Origin: Pelomonas sp965229315
Lineage (GTDB): Bacteria; Pseudomonadota; Gammaproteobacteria; Burkholderiales; Burkholderiaceae_C
NCBI RefSeq assembly: GCF_965229315.1
Contig: NZ_CBDDJA010000001.1
Span: 496,001-560,000, forward strand
Direction of reading: 5' to 3'
DNA length: 64,000 nt
Shown here: piece by piece, positions 34,033 through 42,599 of the stretch
Layout of the letters: every line of letters starts with the position of its first letter
How positions within the stretch are numbered: position 1 is the stretch's first letter
Made by a program: the position numbers and the translations under genes
Notes under the pieces: model-generated
Seen by the model: only the letters and a program-made list of their open reading frames with translations
What the model was told of the DNA's origin: nothing
The model's database searches: none

Positions 34033-34788
34033 TCAGAAGCGCGGCAGCCACATGCCCATCGTCGCGCCGAGAACCCCGCCCGCCGTTGCCAGGCTGGCGA
34101 TGCCCAGCAAGGCCGCCACCGCCCAGCCGCGCGAGCGCAGATAGATCTCCAGCACGGCCAGCGGCAGCAGGAACTGCGCGAAGGCCAGCGTCGTCAGGAA
34201 CGGCCCCGTGAAGCTCTTGGGGTCGAAACCCACCGGCTGACGCAAGACCATCAGCCACAGCATCAGGCCCACCCGGAAGAACCAGACGCCGTTGGCCGCG
34301 AGGAACAGGCGCAGTGCCCAGCGCCGATGCGTCGCGAAGTCGCGCGCCCGCGCAGCCCGCCAGGCCAACAGCGCGAAGGTGACGATGAGGATGGCATTCA
34401 GCGTCATGCCGAGGTGCTGGCCCAGATCGCCGACGGTGCCACGCACCCACAGCAGATACAGGCCGCTGAGGCTGCCCAGCAGCGCCCCCGTCATGAAGAC
34501 GCGACCCACGCCGCGATGCAGGGCCGGCAGGCGCCGACGCAACGCCGGGACCAACTGGAGCACGCCACCGGCCGTCATCAGCAGCGCGAGCAGCAGATGC
34601 ACGCTCAGCATCGCGTTGCCCAGCCCGTCGCCGGCCACCCATTGGGACTGGCCGGGCCGCCCGCCCAGCGCCGCGACGCCGTAGGACACCGCGATGTAGC
34701 TCGCAAAGATGGCCAGCCCGGTGGCGGCCACGAGGAACCACAGGCCTGCGGCGGCCAGGGCGGGTGGGCGTGCGATGACGTTGGACAA
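34033..34788 (-). CDS. DUF2306-type integral membrane protein
   Basis: 251 residues with about seven hydrophobic helices and the pattern LHRGVGRVFMTGALLG seen in DUF2306 proteins. No enzymatic role is known. The start is uncertain: TTG 34788 is chosen because GAGAGG lies five bases upstream and the first helix follows directly. A longer frame to a TTG at 34896 would add an Arg-rich segment without a ribosome site. It ends 25 bases before the tgt start, so the two may form an operon. Confidence 0.75.
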   Translation of the reverse strand: MSNVIARPPALAAAGLWFLVAATGLAIFASYIAVSYGVAALGGRPGQSQWVAGDGLGNAMLSVHLLLALLMTAGGVLQLVPALRRRLPALHRGVGRVFMTGALLGSLSGLYLLWVRGTVGDLGQHLGMTLNAILIVTFALLAWRAARARDFATHRRWALRLFLAANGVWFFRVGLMLWLMVLRQPVGFDPKSFTGPFLTTLAFAQFLLPLAVLEIYLRSRGWAVAALLGIASLATAGGVLGATMGMWLPRF

Positions 34789-34940
34789 GGCGACCTCTCG
34801 ACGGCGTTGCGATGCGGCGCGGATCTTCCGGCCCGCCCGGCGCGCCGTCGCGGCCCCACCGACGGACTGCGCGGCCGGCGGGATCAGCTGCCGCAACGCC
34901 TGATGGCCGTCGCCGCGCGGGGCCGCCGGACAATCCCGCC

Positions 34941-35546
34941 ATGCCGCTGACCCTGGCTGCGACCGTGCAGCATGAATTGATCGTCAAGAAGAGCCGTTTC
35001 CTCGGCTGCGTGGAGCCCTGCGCCGACCGCGCGGCCGCGCTGGCCCGCGTGGCGGCGCTGCGCGCCGAACACCCCGGCGCCGCGCATGTCTGCTGGGCGC
35101 TGCTGGCAGGCGGTCACTCGGCGGCCAACGACGATGGCGAACCGGGCGGCACCGCCGGCCGCCCCATGCTGGAGGTGCTGCGCCACCAGGGGCTGGACGG
35201 CGTGCTGGCGACGGCCGTGCGCTACTGGGGTGGCGTCAAGCTCGGCGCCGGTGGCCTGGTGCGGGCCTACACCGACTGCATCGCCCAGGCCTTGCTGACG
35301 GCCGAGAAGGTCGAACGCGTGGCGCTGGTGGCGCTGGGCTGCGAGCTGCCCTACGAGCTGGAAGGCCGCCTGCGCCGGCTGGCCGAGCAGCAGGGCGCGC
35401 AGCTGGTCGATGTCACGCACCAGGCGCGCGTCAGCATGCGCTTCTCATTGCCCGTCACGGCGCGGGCCGCCTTCATCGCCGCCATCGACGAAGCCGCTCA
35501 GGGCCGGGTGGCATGGAGCCGCGAAAGCAGCATCGCGTCGCCATAG
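34941..35546 (+). CDS. IMPACT/YigZ-family protein
   Basis: 201 residues. It carries the UPF0029 family core KKSRFLGCVEPC, the DDGEPGGTAGRPMLEVL motif and VRYWGGVKLGAGGLVRAYTD. Family members include E. coli YigZ and eukaryotic IMPACT, linked to translation control; the bacterial biochemical function is not settled. ATG 34941 is chosen at the start of the conserved part. The 3' end overlaps queA on the other strand by 49 bases. Confidence 0.92.
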   Translation: MPLTLAATVQHELIVKKSRFLGCVEPCADRAAALARVAALRAEHPGAAHVCWALLAGGHSAANDDGEPGGTAGRPMLEVLRHQGLDGVLATAVRYWGGVKLGAGGLVRAYTDCIAQALLTAEKVERVALVALGCELPYELEGRLRRLAEQQGAQLVDVTHQARVSMRFSLPVTARAAFIAAIDEAAQGRVAWSRESSIASP

Positions 35547-36583
35547 CTGAAGAAGCGGTAGCGGTGCGCGATCGCGTGGGCGTAGAGCTCACGGATGCGC
35601 TCGTAGCCCGCGAAGGCACTGACCAGCATCATCAGCGTGCTGCGCGGCAGGTGGAAGTTGGTCAGCAACCGGTCCACGACCTGGAACTGGAAGCCCGGCG
35701 TGATGAAGATGTCCGTCTCTCTAGACCCCGTCTGAAGCAGCTCCGCCAGGCCCGCCTGGCGGGCCGCGACGGCCGCGGATTCCAGCGTGCGCAGCGTCGT
35801 CGTACCCACGGCCAGCACGCGGCCACCGGCGGCCTTGGTCTCGGCGATGCGCGCCGCCGTCTCGGGCGACACCTGGCACCACTCGCTGTGCATCTTGTGG
35901 TCGGCGATGCGGTCCACGCGCACCGGCTGGAAGGTGCCGGCGCCCACGTGCAGCGTCACCTCGGCCGTGCCCACGCCGCGCTCGGCCAGCGCGGCGAGCA
36001 CGGCCTCGTCGAAGTGCAGCGCCGCGGTCGGCGCGGCCACGGCGCCGGGCTCGGCGGCGAACACGGTCTGGTAGCGGCGCACGTCGTCCGCATCGTCGGC
36101 GTGCGCGATGTAGGGCGGCAGCGGCACATGGCCGTGCGCCTCCAGCAGCGCGAACGGGTCGCCGGCGAAGCGCAGGTGGAACAGGCCGTTGTCCGGCCCG
36201 CAGCGGCCCAGCACCTCGGCGTCGAAGCTGTCCGCAAAGCGAACGCGGCTGCCCGGCTTGGGGCTCTTGCTGGCGCGCAGGTGCATCCACACCTCCTGCG
36301 TGCCGGGCAGCACGCGCTCGACCAGCGCTTCCACCGAGCCGCCGGTGGCCTTGACGCCGTACAGCCGTGCCTTGATGACGCGGGTGTTGTTGAACACCAG
36401 CAGGTCGCCGGCATCCAGCAGGTTTGGCAGTTCGCGGAATACGCGATCCGTCATGCCGGTGGCGCTGGCATCAAGCAGGCGCGAGCCACTGCGCTCGGCG
36501 GCCGGGTGCTGGGCGACCAACTCGGGCGGGAGGTCGAAATCGAAGTCGGCGACGGTGTGGGCCGAAGGGAGGGAGGGGCTCAT
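35498..36583 (-). CDS. queA: S-adenosylmethionine:tRNA ribosyltransferase-isomerase
   Basis: Adds the epoxycyclopentane ring precursor from SAM to preQ1 in tRNA during queuosine synthesis. 361 residues. Conserved segments: FDLPPELVAQHPAAER, LLVFNNTRVIKARL, HVGAGTFQPVR, ALHFDE, GRVLAVGTTTLRTLES and TDIFITPGFQF. ATG 36583 gives the usual N-terminus; frames open further upstream are not QueA-like. It is separated from tgt by two unrelated genes, unlike the common queA-tgt order. Confidence 0.96.
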   Translation of the reverse strand: MSPSLPSAHTVADFDFDLPPELVAQHPAAERSGSRLLDASATGMTDRVFRELPNLLDAGDLLVFNNTRVIKARLYGVKATGGSVEALVERVLPGTQEVWMHLRASKSPKPGSRVRFADSFDAEVLGRCGPDNGLFHLRFAGDPFALLEAHGHVPLPPYIAHADDADDVRRYQTVFAAEPGAVAAPTAALHFDEAVLAALAERGVGTAEVTLHVGAGTFQPVRVDRIADHKMHSEWCQVSPETAARIAETKAAGGRVLAVGTTTLRTLESAAVAARQAGLAELLQTGSRETDIFITPGFQFQVVDRLLTNFHLPRSTLMMLVSAFAGYERIRELYAHAIAHRYRFFSYGDAMLLSRLHATRP

Positions 36584-36781
36584 GGATGCGCTTGAGGGCC
36601 GGACAGACCCGTGCCAAAGGGAGCGCACGATTCTCCCATCGCCCCCAAGCTGGGTGCCGGGCTGCGCGGTGCCCTCTGCCGGGCAGGCGTCGGACGCGGG
36701 TTTTCGCACACCCGCGGCCCCCTGTTGCAAAGGTTTGTCATCTGGGCCCCCTAGACTCGCCCGGACCCAGACCTTGCCACC

Positions 36782-37531
36782 TTGAAGCGCCGTTCCTGCC
36801 TTGCCCTGCCCGTCCTCCTCGGTGCGCGACTTCCGGTCGCCGCGGCCGAGGACATGGTGCTGCTGGGCATCACCGAAAACCTGCCGCCGCTGAACTACCA
36901 GGAGCATGGCGGCCCCCAGGGCTTCAGCGTCGAGCTGCTGCGGCAGATGGCTGCCGGCGCCGGCCTGAGGCTGGAGCTGCAGGTCCTGCCCTGGCAGCGG
37001 GCCATGCAGGTGGCCGAGGCCACGCCCCGCAGCGTGCTGTTCTCGCTGACGCGCACGCCCGAGCGCGAGGCACAGTACCAGTGGGTGGGGCCGATCGCGC
37101 AGCGGCGCATCCTGCTCTACAAGCTGGCCGGCCGCACGGACCTCACGCTGACGCAGCTGACGGACCTGGGCGCGGCCCGCATCGGCGTCGTGCGTGATTC
37201 CGCGGCCGACCGCCAGCTGCAGGCCTCGGGCCTGCGGCCGGGCAAGGAGCTGGAGCACGGCCTGGACGACGCCACCAACGTGCGCAAGCTGCTCGCCGGA
37301 CGCATGGAATACATCGCCCTGCTGGACTGGGCAGCCGCCTGGAACCTGCGCCAGCTGCAGCTGCCCTACAGCACGCTGCAGCCGGTCATGGAGCAGGACG
37401 TGGCACGCAGCTATTTCTACGGCCTGCGCCCCGACGCCGACCCGGCCCTGGTGCGCCGGCTGCAGGCGGCGCTGGATGCACTGCGGCGCGACGGGCGCTA
37501 CGACCGTCTGAAGCAGCGCTATTTCCGCTGA
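36782..37531 (+). CDS. Periplasmic amino-acid-type solute-binding protein (SBP_bac_3)
   Basis: 249 residues with a signal peptide (ending VAAAE) and a bilobed extracellular solute-binding family 3 fold: YQEHGGPQGFSVELLRQMA, ALFSLTRTPERE-type loop, and IGVVRDSAADRQL. TTG 36782 is the only start that gives an intact signal sequence. No ABC permease or ATPase is adjacent, so it may be an orphan receptor or signalling protein rather than a transporter component. Convergent with the sigma/anti-sigma frame, with three bases between stops. Confidence 0.8.
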   Translation: MKRRSCLALPVLLGARLPVAAAEDMVLLGITENLPPLNYQEHGGPQGFSVELLRQMAAGAGLRLELQVLPWQRAMQVAEATPRSVLFSLTRTPEREAQYQWVGPIAQRRILLYKLAGRTDLTLTQLTDLGAARIGVVRDSAADRQLQASGLRPGKELEHGLDDATNVRKLLAGRMEYIALLDWAAAWNLRQLQLPYSTLQPVMEQDVARSYFYGLRPDADPALVRRLQAALDALRRDGRYDRLKQRYFR

Positions 37532-37534
37532 AGC

Positions 37535-38920
37535 TCAACCGGTGAGCTGGCTGTGCACCCGCTGCGCCAGCGGCTGCAGCTCGGTGTGCGGTTGGGCGCT
37601 GAGGGCGTAGCCGAAGTCGCCGTCCGCCCAGTAGAGCGTCGTGCGGCCGTCCTGCTGCAACACGCGGAACGCCGCCCCCGCGGGCGTCGCCCCGGGCGCA
37701 AACACGGCGACGAACAGCGTCAGCCGGTCGCCTTCGGCGTTCTCGTACATGAACTGGGCACGCGGGCTGCCAGACTGGCTGGCGTCGCCGGTGTCCCCAG
37801 GAAGGAGCCGGCCGCCGAGCAGGGCGTAGCCGCGGTCGGTCAGCACCGGCACCTTGAGCGGCCGTCCAAGGCGCTTGCTCAGCCATTGCACGAGATGCGC
37901 CTGCTCGGCGGCCGTCACCTCCACCGGATGGCGCTTCTCGGCGCTGTAGACGGCGAAGGCCACGCCGGCCTCGCGGGCGAACTCGGGCACGCCGGCGGCG
38001 CGGCCGGCCAGTGAAGCGGCCGGCCAGGCGAACGCCCCGGCATCGTGGCGCCCCCATTGGTAGCCGCCGGCCAGGCCCAGCGTGAGCAGCAGGCCGGCCG
38101 CCAGCGCCTGGGGCAGGTACGAGCGCCAGCGGCGGGCGGCGGCGGCCCGCAGCACGATGCCGCCGAGGTCGGGCGGCGTCTCGTCCAGCGGCCAGTCACG
38201 GGCCAGGGTGCGCAGCGCCTGGCGCTGCGCCTGCCAGTCGGCCACGCGTGCGGCGGCGGCGGGGTCGCTGCGCAGCCGCTCGAACACCGCCACGCGCTCG
38301 TCGGGCGGCAACTGGCCGTCGACGAAGGCGTGCAGCCGCGCCTCGTCCGCGGGCAGCGAGGCCTCGGCGGCGGGGGATGGGTGGGGTGGGGGGGTGGGAG
38401 AACTCATCGCTTCATCCGCGCCAGGTTCAGGATGCGGGCTCCGGCCGGCGGGGGCCACCGGCGCCAGGTGCCGGCGCAGCTGCTCGCGCCCGCGGTGCAG
38501 CCGCGACATGACGGTGCCGATGGGCACGTCCAGGATCTCGGCAGCCTCGGCATAGGTGTACTCCTCGACGACGACCAGCAGCATCACCGCGCGCTGGCCC
38601 GGCCCCAGCGCGGCCAGCGCGCGTTCCAGGTCCAGCCGCTCGCCGGCCGGCGCGGCCGGGTCGGCCTGTTCGGGCAGGTCATCCAGCACCGCATGGCCGT
38701 CGTCCAGGCGCCAGTCGCGCAGCTGGTTGAGGTGCAGGTTGTGCATGATGGACAGCAGCCAGGGCCGCAGCGCGGTGCCGGACCGCCACAGGCTCCATTT
38801 GCGGCAGGCCCGTTCCAGCGTGTCCTGCACGAGGTCGTCCGCCCGCGTGGCGTCGCCGGTCAGCAGCCGGGCATACCGGCGCAAGGCCGGGATGTGGGCG
38901 AGCAGCTGTTCGACGGCCAT
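37535..38920 (-). CDS. ECF sigma factor continuous with anti-sigma factor
   Basis: One open frame of 461 codons. Residues about 1-160 are an ECF sigma factor (region 2: ARLLTGDATRADDLVQDTLE; region 4: TYAEAAEILDVPIGTVMSRLHRGREQL). From Met172 (ATG 38407) the sequence is a membrane anti-sigma factor: cytoplasmic LHAFVDGQLPPDERVAVFERL, one transmembrane helix near residues 255-275 and a periplasmic domain. Such pairs are normally two overlapping genes. One frame over, the junction encodes ARILNLARMKR and a TGA overlapping ATG 38407, which is just what a separate sigma gene would show. So this may be a real fusion or a one-base indel in the C-run near 38446-38450. Confidence 0.82.
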   Translation of the reverse strand: MAVEQLLAHIPALRRYARLLTGDATRADDLVQDTLERACRKWSLWRSGTALRPWLLSIMHNLHLNQLRDWRLDDGHAVLDDLPEQADPAAPAGERLDLERALAALGPGQRAVMLLVVVEEYTYAEAAEILDVPIGTVMSRLHRGREQLRRHLAPVAPAGRSPHPEPGADEAMSSPTPPPHPSPAAEASLPADEARLHAFVDGQLPPDERVAVFERLRSDPAAAARVADWQAQRQALRTLARDWPLDETPPDLGGIVLRAAAARRWRSYLPQALAAGLLLTLGLAGGYQWGRHDAGAFAWPAASLAGRAAGVPEFAREAGVAFAVYSAEKRHPVEVTAAEQAHLVQWLSKRLGRPLKVPVLTDRGYALLGGRLLPGDTGDASQSGSPRAQFMYENAEGDRLTLFVAVFAPGATPAGAAFRVLQQDGRTTLYWADGDFGYALSAQPHTELQPLAQRVHSQLTG

Positions 38921-38935
38921 GGCGTAAGGTCGTCC

Positions 38936-39310
38936 TCAGGGACGCGCCAGTTGCCAGACCTTGTTGAAACCGTCGCCGGTGCGGTCGCCGGGTTTCTGGT
39001 CCTTGGCCCAGAAGTACAGCGGCTTGCCCTTGAAGGCCCATTGGCGGGTGCCGTCATCCCGGGCGATGACGCTCCAGTCACCGCTCGCGGCAGCGCCCGC
39101 GGCCGCCGCCAGCGGCGGCCAGTTGGTGGCGCAGCCGCCGTTGCAGCTGCTCTTGCCGCTGCCCGCGGCGTCCTTGTCGAAGGTGTAGAGCGTCATGCCG
39201 TTGGCGCCCACGAGCACGCCGTCGGCCGCGTTGGCCGGCGCCGGCGGGGTCGATGCACAGGCGGTGACGAGCAGCAGCGCGGCGGTGGCGGCGAAGGAGC
39301 GGTGATTCAT
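38936..39310 (-). CDS. Secreted lipoprotein with repeated Y-T-F-D type motifs (COG4315-like)
   Basis: 124 residues. ATG 39310 begins a lipoprotein signal with lipobox VTAC. The mature part has the two features of this family: GMTLYTFDKD followed by the Cys motif SSCNGGCATNWPPL, and KGKPLYFWAKDQKPGDRTGDG. Its function is unknown. It lies 15 bases upstream of the sigma/anti-sigma frame, same strand, so all three are likely one envelope-stress-type operon. Confidence 0.85.
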   Translation of the reverse strand: MNHRSFAATAALLLVTACASTPPAPANAADGVLVGANGMTLYTFDKDAAGSGKSSCNGGCATNWPPLAAAAGAAASGDWSVIARDDGTRQWAFKGKPLYFWAKDQKPGDRTGDGFNKVWQLARP

Positions 39311-39385
39311 GTCGGGTCTCACGAGAAAGAGGAAGGGACATGACGGTGAACACGCGGGGGCCGCGAACTATTCCATGCCGCCAGA

Positions 39386-41446
39386 ATGCCGGCCATGACC
39401 GCGCCGTCGTCAACCCAGGACAAGCCGAAATCCGCGCCGCAGAAGGCGATGGAAAAGCTCGGCCTGGTGCGCGACATCGACCTGGCCCTGCACCTGCCGA
39501 TGCGCTACGAGGACGAGACGCGCATCACGCCCATCGCCGCGCTGCGCGACAACGAGCCGGCGCAGGTGGAGGGCGTCGTCGTGGACTGCCAGGTGGAGCT
39601 GCGCAGCCGCCGCCAACTCCTGGTGCGGGTGAAGGACGACTCGGGCAGCTTGCTCCTGCGCTTCCTGCACTTCTACCCGTCGCAGCAGAAGCAGATGGCG
39701 GCCGGCACGCGGCTGCGCATCCGCGGCGAGGCGCGCATCGGCTTCTTCGGCCGCGAGATGGTGCACCCGGTCGTCAAGGTGGTGGACGAGGACACGCCGC
39801 TGGCCAAAGAGCTCACGCCCGTCTACCCGGCCTCGGCGCAGCTGCCGCAGGCCTATCTGCGCAAGGCGGTGGCCTCGGGGCTGGCGCGGGCGGACCTGCG
39901 CGAGCTGCTGCCGGCCGGCGTCGTGCCGCCCGGGTTGCCCAGCCTGAAGGAAGCGCTGCAGTACCTGCACCACCCGCCGCCGGATGCGTCGCAGGACGCC
40001 CTGCACGAGTACCACCATCCGGCCTGGCACCGGCTCAAGTTCGAGGAGCTGCTGGCTCAGCAACTGTCGCAGCTCCAGGCCCAGCGGGAGCGTGCGCTGC
40101 TGGTGGCGCCGGCGCTGCGCGCCCGGCCGGGCGGCCTGCACGAGCAGTTGCTGGCGGCGCTGCCCTTCCAGCTGACGGCCGCCCAGCAGCGTGTGGCCGA
40201 GGAGATCGCGCAAGACCTGGCCCGGCCACAGCCCATGCACCGCCTGCTGCAGGGCGACGTGGGCTCGGGCAAGACGGTGGTGGCCGCGCTCGCGGCGGCG
40301 GTGGCCATCGACGCCGGCTGGCAGTGCGCGCTGATGGCGCCCACCGAGATCCTGGCCGAGCAGCATTTCCGCAAGCTCATCGACTGGCTGGCGCCGCTGG
40401 GCCTGAAGGTCGCGTGGATCACGGGCAGCGTGAAGGGCAAGGCGCGGCAGAAGATGCTGGACGCGGCCGCGTCGGGCGAGGCGCAGCTCGTCATCGGCAC
40501 GCATGCGGTCATCGAGGACAAGGTGAAGTTCGCCAAGCTGGGCCTGGCGATCATCGACGAGCAGCACCGCTTCGGCGTGGCGCAGCGGCTGGCGCTCAGG
40601 AACAAGCTCAAGGGGATGGATTTGGAACCCCATCTGCTGATGATGAGCGCGACGCCCATCCCGCGGACCTTGGCGATGAGCTACTTCGCCGACCTGGACG
40701 TCTCCACCATCGACGAGCTGCCGCCCGGCCGCAGCCCCATCGTCACCAAGGTGTTCACCGACGCCAAGCGGCACGACGTGGTCGACAAGATCCGCATGGC
40801 GGTGGCGGACGGCGCGCAGGTCTACTGGGTGTGCCCGCTGGTGGAAGAGTCGGAAGCCGTGGACCTGCGCAACGCCACCGAGACGCACGCGGAGCTGAGC
40901 GCCGTGCTGGCCGGCACGTCCGTCGGCCTGCTGCACGGCCGCATGTCGCCGGGCGACAAGGCGGCCGTGATGGCGCAGTTCTCCGGCGGGCAGACGAGCG
41001 TGCTGGTGGCCACCACGGTCATCGAGGTGGGCGTGGACGTGCCCAACGCCAGCCTGATGGTCATCGAACACGCCGAGCGCTTCGGCCTGGCGCAGCTGCA
41101 CCAGTTGCGCGGGCGTGTGGGGCGCGGCGCGAAGGCGAGTGTGTGCGTGCTGATCTACAGCCCGCCGCTGTCCGACACCGGCAAGGCACGGCTCAAGGCG
41201 ATGGCCGAGACGACGGACGGCTTCGAGATCGCGCGCCGCGACCTGGACATCCGCGGGCCCGGCGAGTTCATGGGCTCGCGCCAGAGCGGTGCGGAGCTGC
41301 TGCGGTTTGCGGACCTGCAGGAAGACGCGCCGCTGCTGGTCGCCGCACGCAAGCTGGCCCCCGAACTGTTGGACCGCCACCCGGCCGCCGCGGCGGCGCA
41401 GGTGCGGCGGTGGCTGGGCACGAAGGCCGAGTACCTGAAGGCCTGA
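39386..41446 (+). CDS. recG: ATP-dependent DNA helicase RecG
   Basis: Branch-migration helicase for stalled replication forks and recombination, 686 residues. It has an N-terminal wedge/OB region, then helicase motifs: motif I GDVGSGKT, Ia MAPTEILAEQH, II DEQH, III MSATPIPRTLAMS, V VATTVIEVGVDVPNA and VI QLRGRVGRG, followed by the C-terminal SRQSGAELLRFADL. ATG 39386 or the ATG three codons on are both possible starts. The stop lies at the edge of a dispersed repeat. Confidence 0.96.
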   Translation: MPAMTAPSSTQDKPKSAPQKAMEKLGLVRDIDLALHLPMRYEDETRITPIAALRDNEPAQVEGVVVDCQVELRSRRQLLVRVKDDSGSLLLRFLHFYPSQQKQMAAGTRLRIRGEARIGFFGREMVHPVVKVVDEDTPLAKELTPVYPASAQLPQAYLRKAVASGLARADLRELLPAGVVPPGLPSLKEALQYLHHPPPDASQDALHEYHHPAWHRLKFEELLAQQLSQLQAQRERALLVAPALRARPGGLHEQLLAALPFQLTAAQQRVAEEIAQDLARPQPMHRLLQGDVGSGKTVVAALAAAVAIDAGWQCALMAPTEILAEQHFRKLIDWLAPLGLKVAWITGSVKGKARQKMLDAAASGEAQLVIGTHAVIEDKVKFAKLGLAIIDEQHRFGVAQRLALRNKLKGMDLEPHLLMMSATPIPRTLAMSYFADLDVSTIDELPPGRSPIVTKVFTDAKRHDVVDKIRMAVADGAQVYWVCPLVEESEAVDLRNATETHAELSAVLAGTSVGLLHGRMSPGDKAAVMAQFSGGQTSVLVATTVIEVGVDVPNASLMVIEHAERFGLAQLHQLRGRVGRGAKASVCVLIYSPPLSDTGKARLKAMAETTDGFEIARRDLDIRGPGEFMGSRQSGAELLRFADLQEDAPLLVAARKLAPELLDRHPAAAAAQVRRWLGTKAEYLKA

Positions 41447-41567
41447 AGCGCCAGACCAGCGGGTGCGCAGCGTTGATCACCGAAGTGGTGAACGTGGCGC
41501 CGCCAGCAGGTGCTGATGCACCCAGACTTCGCTGAGGGCTGAGTAGCAGGCGGTCAACTGCCGGGTC
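41445..41567 (+). repeat. Dispersed intergenic repeat, copy A
   Basis: Begins with gaagcgccagaccagc overlapping the recG stop and ends with cggtcaactgccgggtc. A related, collinear copy of about the same length lies at 50732-50849. The two ends are well conserved (16 of 16 and 16 of 17 bases) and the first 50 bases match at about four in five positions; the middle has diverged. I cannot link it to a known element. Confidence 0.6.
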
Positions 41568-41573
41568 TGGGGT

Positions 41574-41762
41574 TCACTTGCAGGTGAAGCTCTTCGCGTT
41601 GACTTCCTTGACGTTGCCGGCGCCGCAGGTCGCGATGGCTTGCTCACCCATCTTGGCCACGTCGGCCGCGTCGGTGCGGTAGTTGGACGGCGGCGCGAAC
41701 ACGCAGGCGCTGAGCAGGGATGCGGCGGCGAGGGCGGCGGTGAAGGTGACGAAACGGTTCAT
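41574..41762 (-). CDS. Small lipoprotein
   Basis: 62 residues. ATG 41762, a signal peptide with lipobox LLSAC (Cys 20), then about 42 mature residues with two further Cys (TCGAG and FTCK) that could form a disulfide. Family unknown. It stands alone between the dispersed repeat and the LytTR regulator region; the 114-base gap at 41763-41876 holds its promoter and nothing else visible. Confidence 0.7.
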   Translation of the reverse strand: MNRFVTFTAALAAASLLSACVFAPPSNYRTDAADVAKMGEQAIATCGAGNVKEVNAKSFTCK

Positions 41763-41876
41763 TCGAGTTCTCGGGGAAGGTGTTGAGACCCGCGCATGGT
41801 CGCTGCTGCCGCGGCGCCAGTCGCTTGCGGGGCGACGATCTGCAGATTGCCTGGGACAGGCTGCACCGACCCGCGA

Positions 41877-42599
41877 TCAGAGCTCCAGCTTCTCGCGCAG
41901 CAGCTTGGCCTGGCGGCGCGACACCTCGACCTGGTGGCCGTCGCGCAGCGTCACACGGTAGCCGTCGTTACTCCAGGGCTGGATGCCCTGGATCCAGCGC
42001 AGGTTGATGAGGTGGCTGCGGCTGGCGCGGAAGAAGAGCTGCGGATCCAGCTTCTCCTCCAGGCTGGTGAGCGTGCGGTTGATGAGCGGGCGCTGGCCGT
42101 CGAACCAGGCCTGCGCGTAGTTGCCGCAGCTCTCGAAGCCCGACACGTCGCCCAGGCGCACGAACCAGCAGCGCTCGCCATCGCGCAGGAACACCATGTC
42201 GTCGGCGCCCTTGAGCGCGCCGGCCATTGCCCCGGCCTGCGGCGCCGGGCGCAGCCGCTCGCGCGCCTTGGCCAGCGCCGCCTCCAGCCGCGCCGGGTCG
42301 ATGGGCTTGAGCAGGTAGTCCAGCGCGTTGCGCTCGAACGCGGCCAGCGCGTGCTGGTCGTAGGCGGTCGTGAACACGACCAGCGGCACATGCTCCAGCT
42401 GGTCCAGCAGCTCGAAGCCCGTGGCGCCGGGCAGCTCCACGTCCAGCAGCAGCAAGGCCGGCTGCAGGCTGTCGATGGCTTCGCGCGCGGGCAGCAGCTC
42501 GGCGGCCTCGCCGACGATGTCGGCATCGGGAATGGCAGCCAGCAGCGTGCGCAGCTCCTGGCGGGCGAGGCGCGAGTCCTCGACGATGAAGATCCTCAT
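41877..42599 (-). CDS. LytTR-family response regulator
   Basis: 240 residues: receiver domain (VEDSRLARQEL, phospho-Asp in LLLDVELPGATG, TTAYDQHAL, LKPID) and a C-terminal LytTR DNA-binding domain (RCWFVRLGDVSGFES, RTLTSLEEKLDPQLFFRASRSH, LINLRWIQGIQ). ATG 42599 overlaps the kinase stop (ATGA), so the pair is translationally coupled. Target genes are unknown. Confidence 0.92.
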   Translation of the reverse strand: MRIFIVEDSRLARQELRTLLAAIPDADIVGEAAELLPAREAIDSLQPALLLLDVELPGATGFELLDQLEHVPLVVFTTAYDQHALAAFERNALDYLLKPIDPARLEAALAKARERLRPAPQAGAMAGALKGADDMVFLRDGERCWFVRLGDVSGFESCGNYAQAWFDGQRPLINRTLTSLEEKLDPQLFFRASRSHLINLRWIQGIQPWSNDGYRVTLRDGHQVEVSRRQAKLLREKLEL

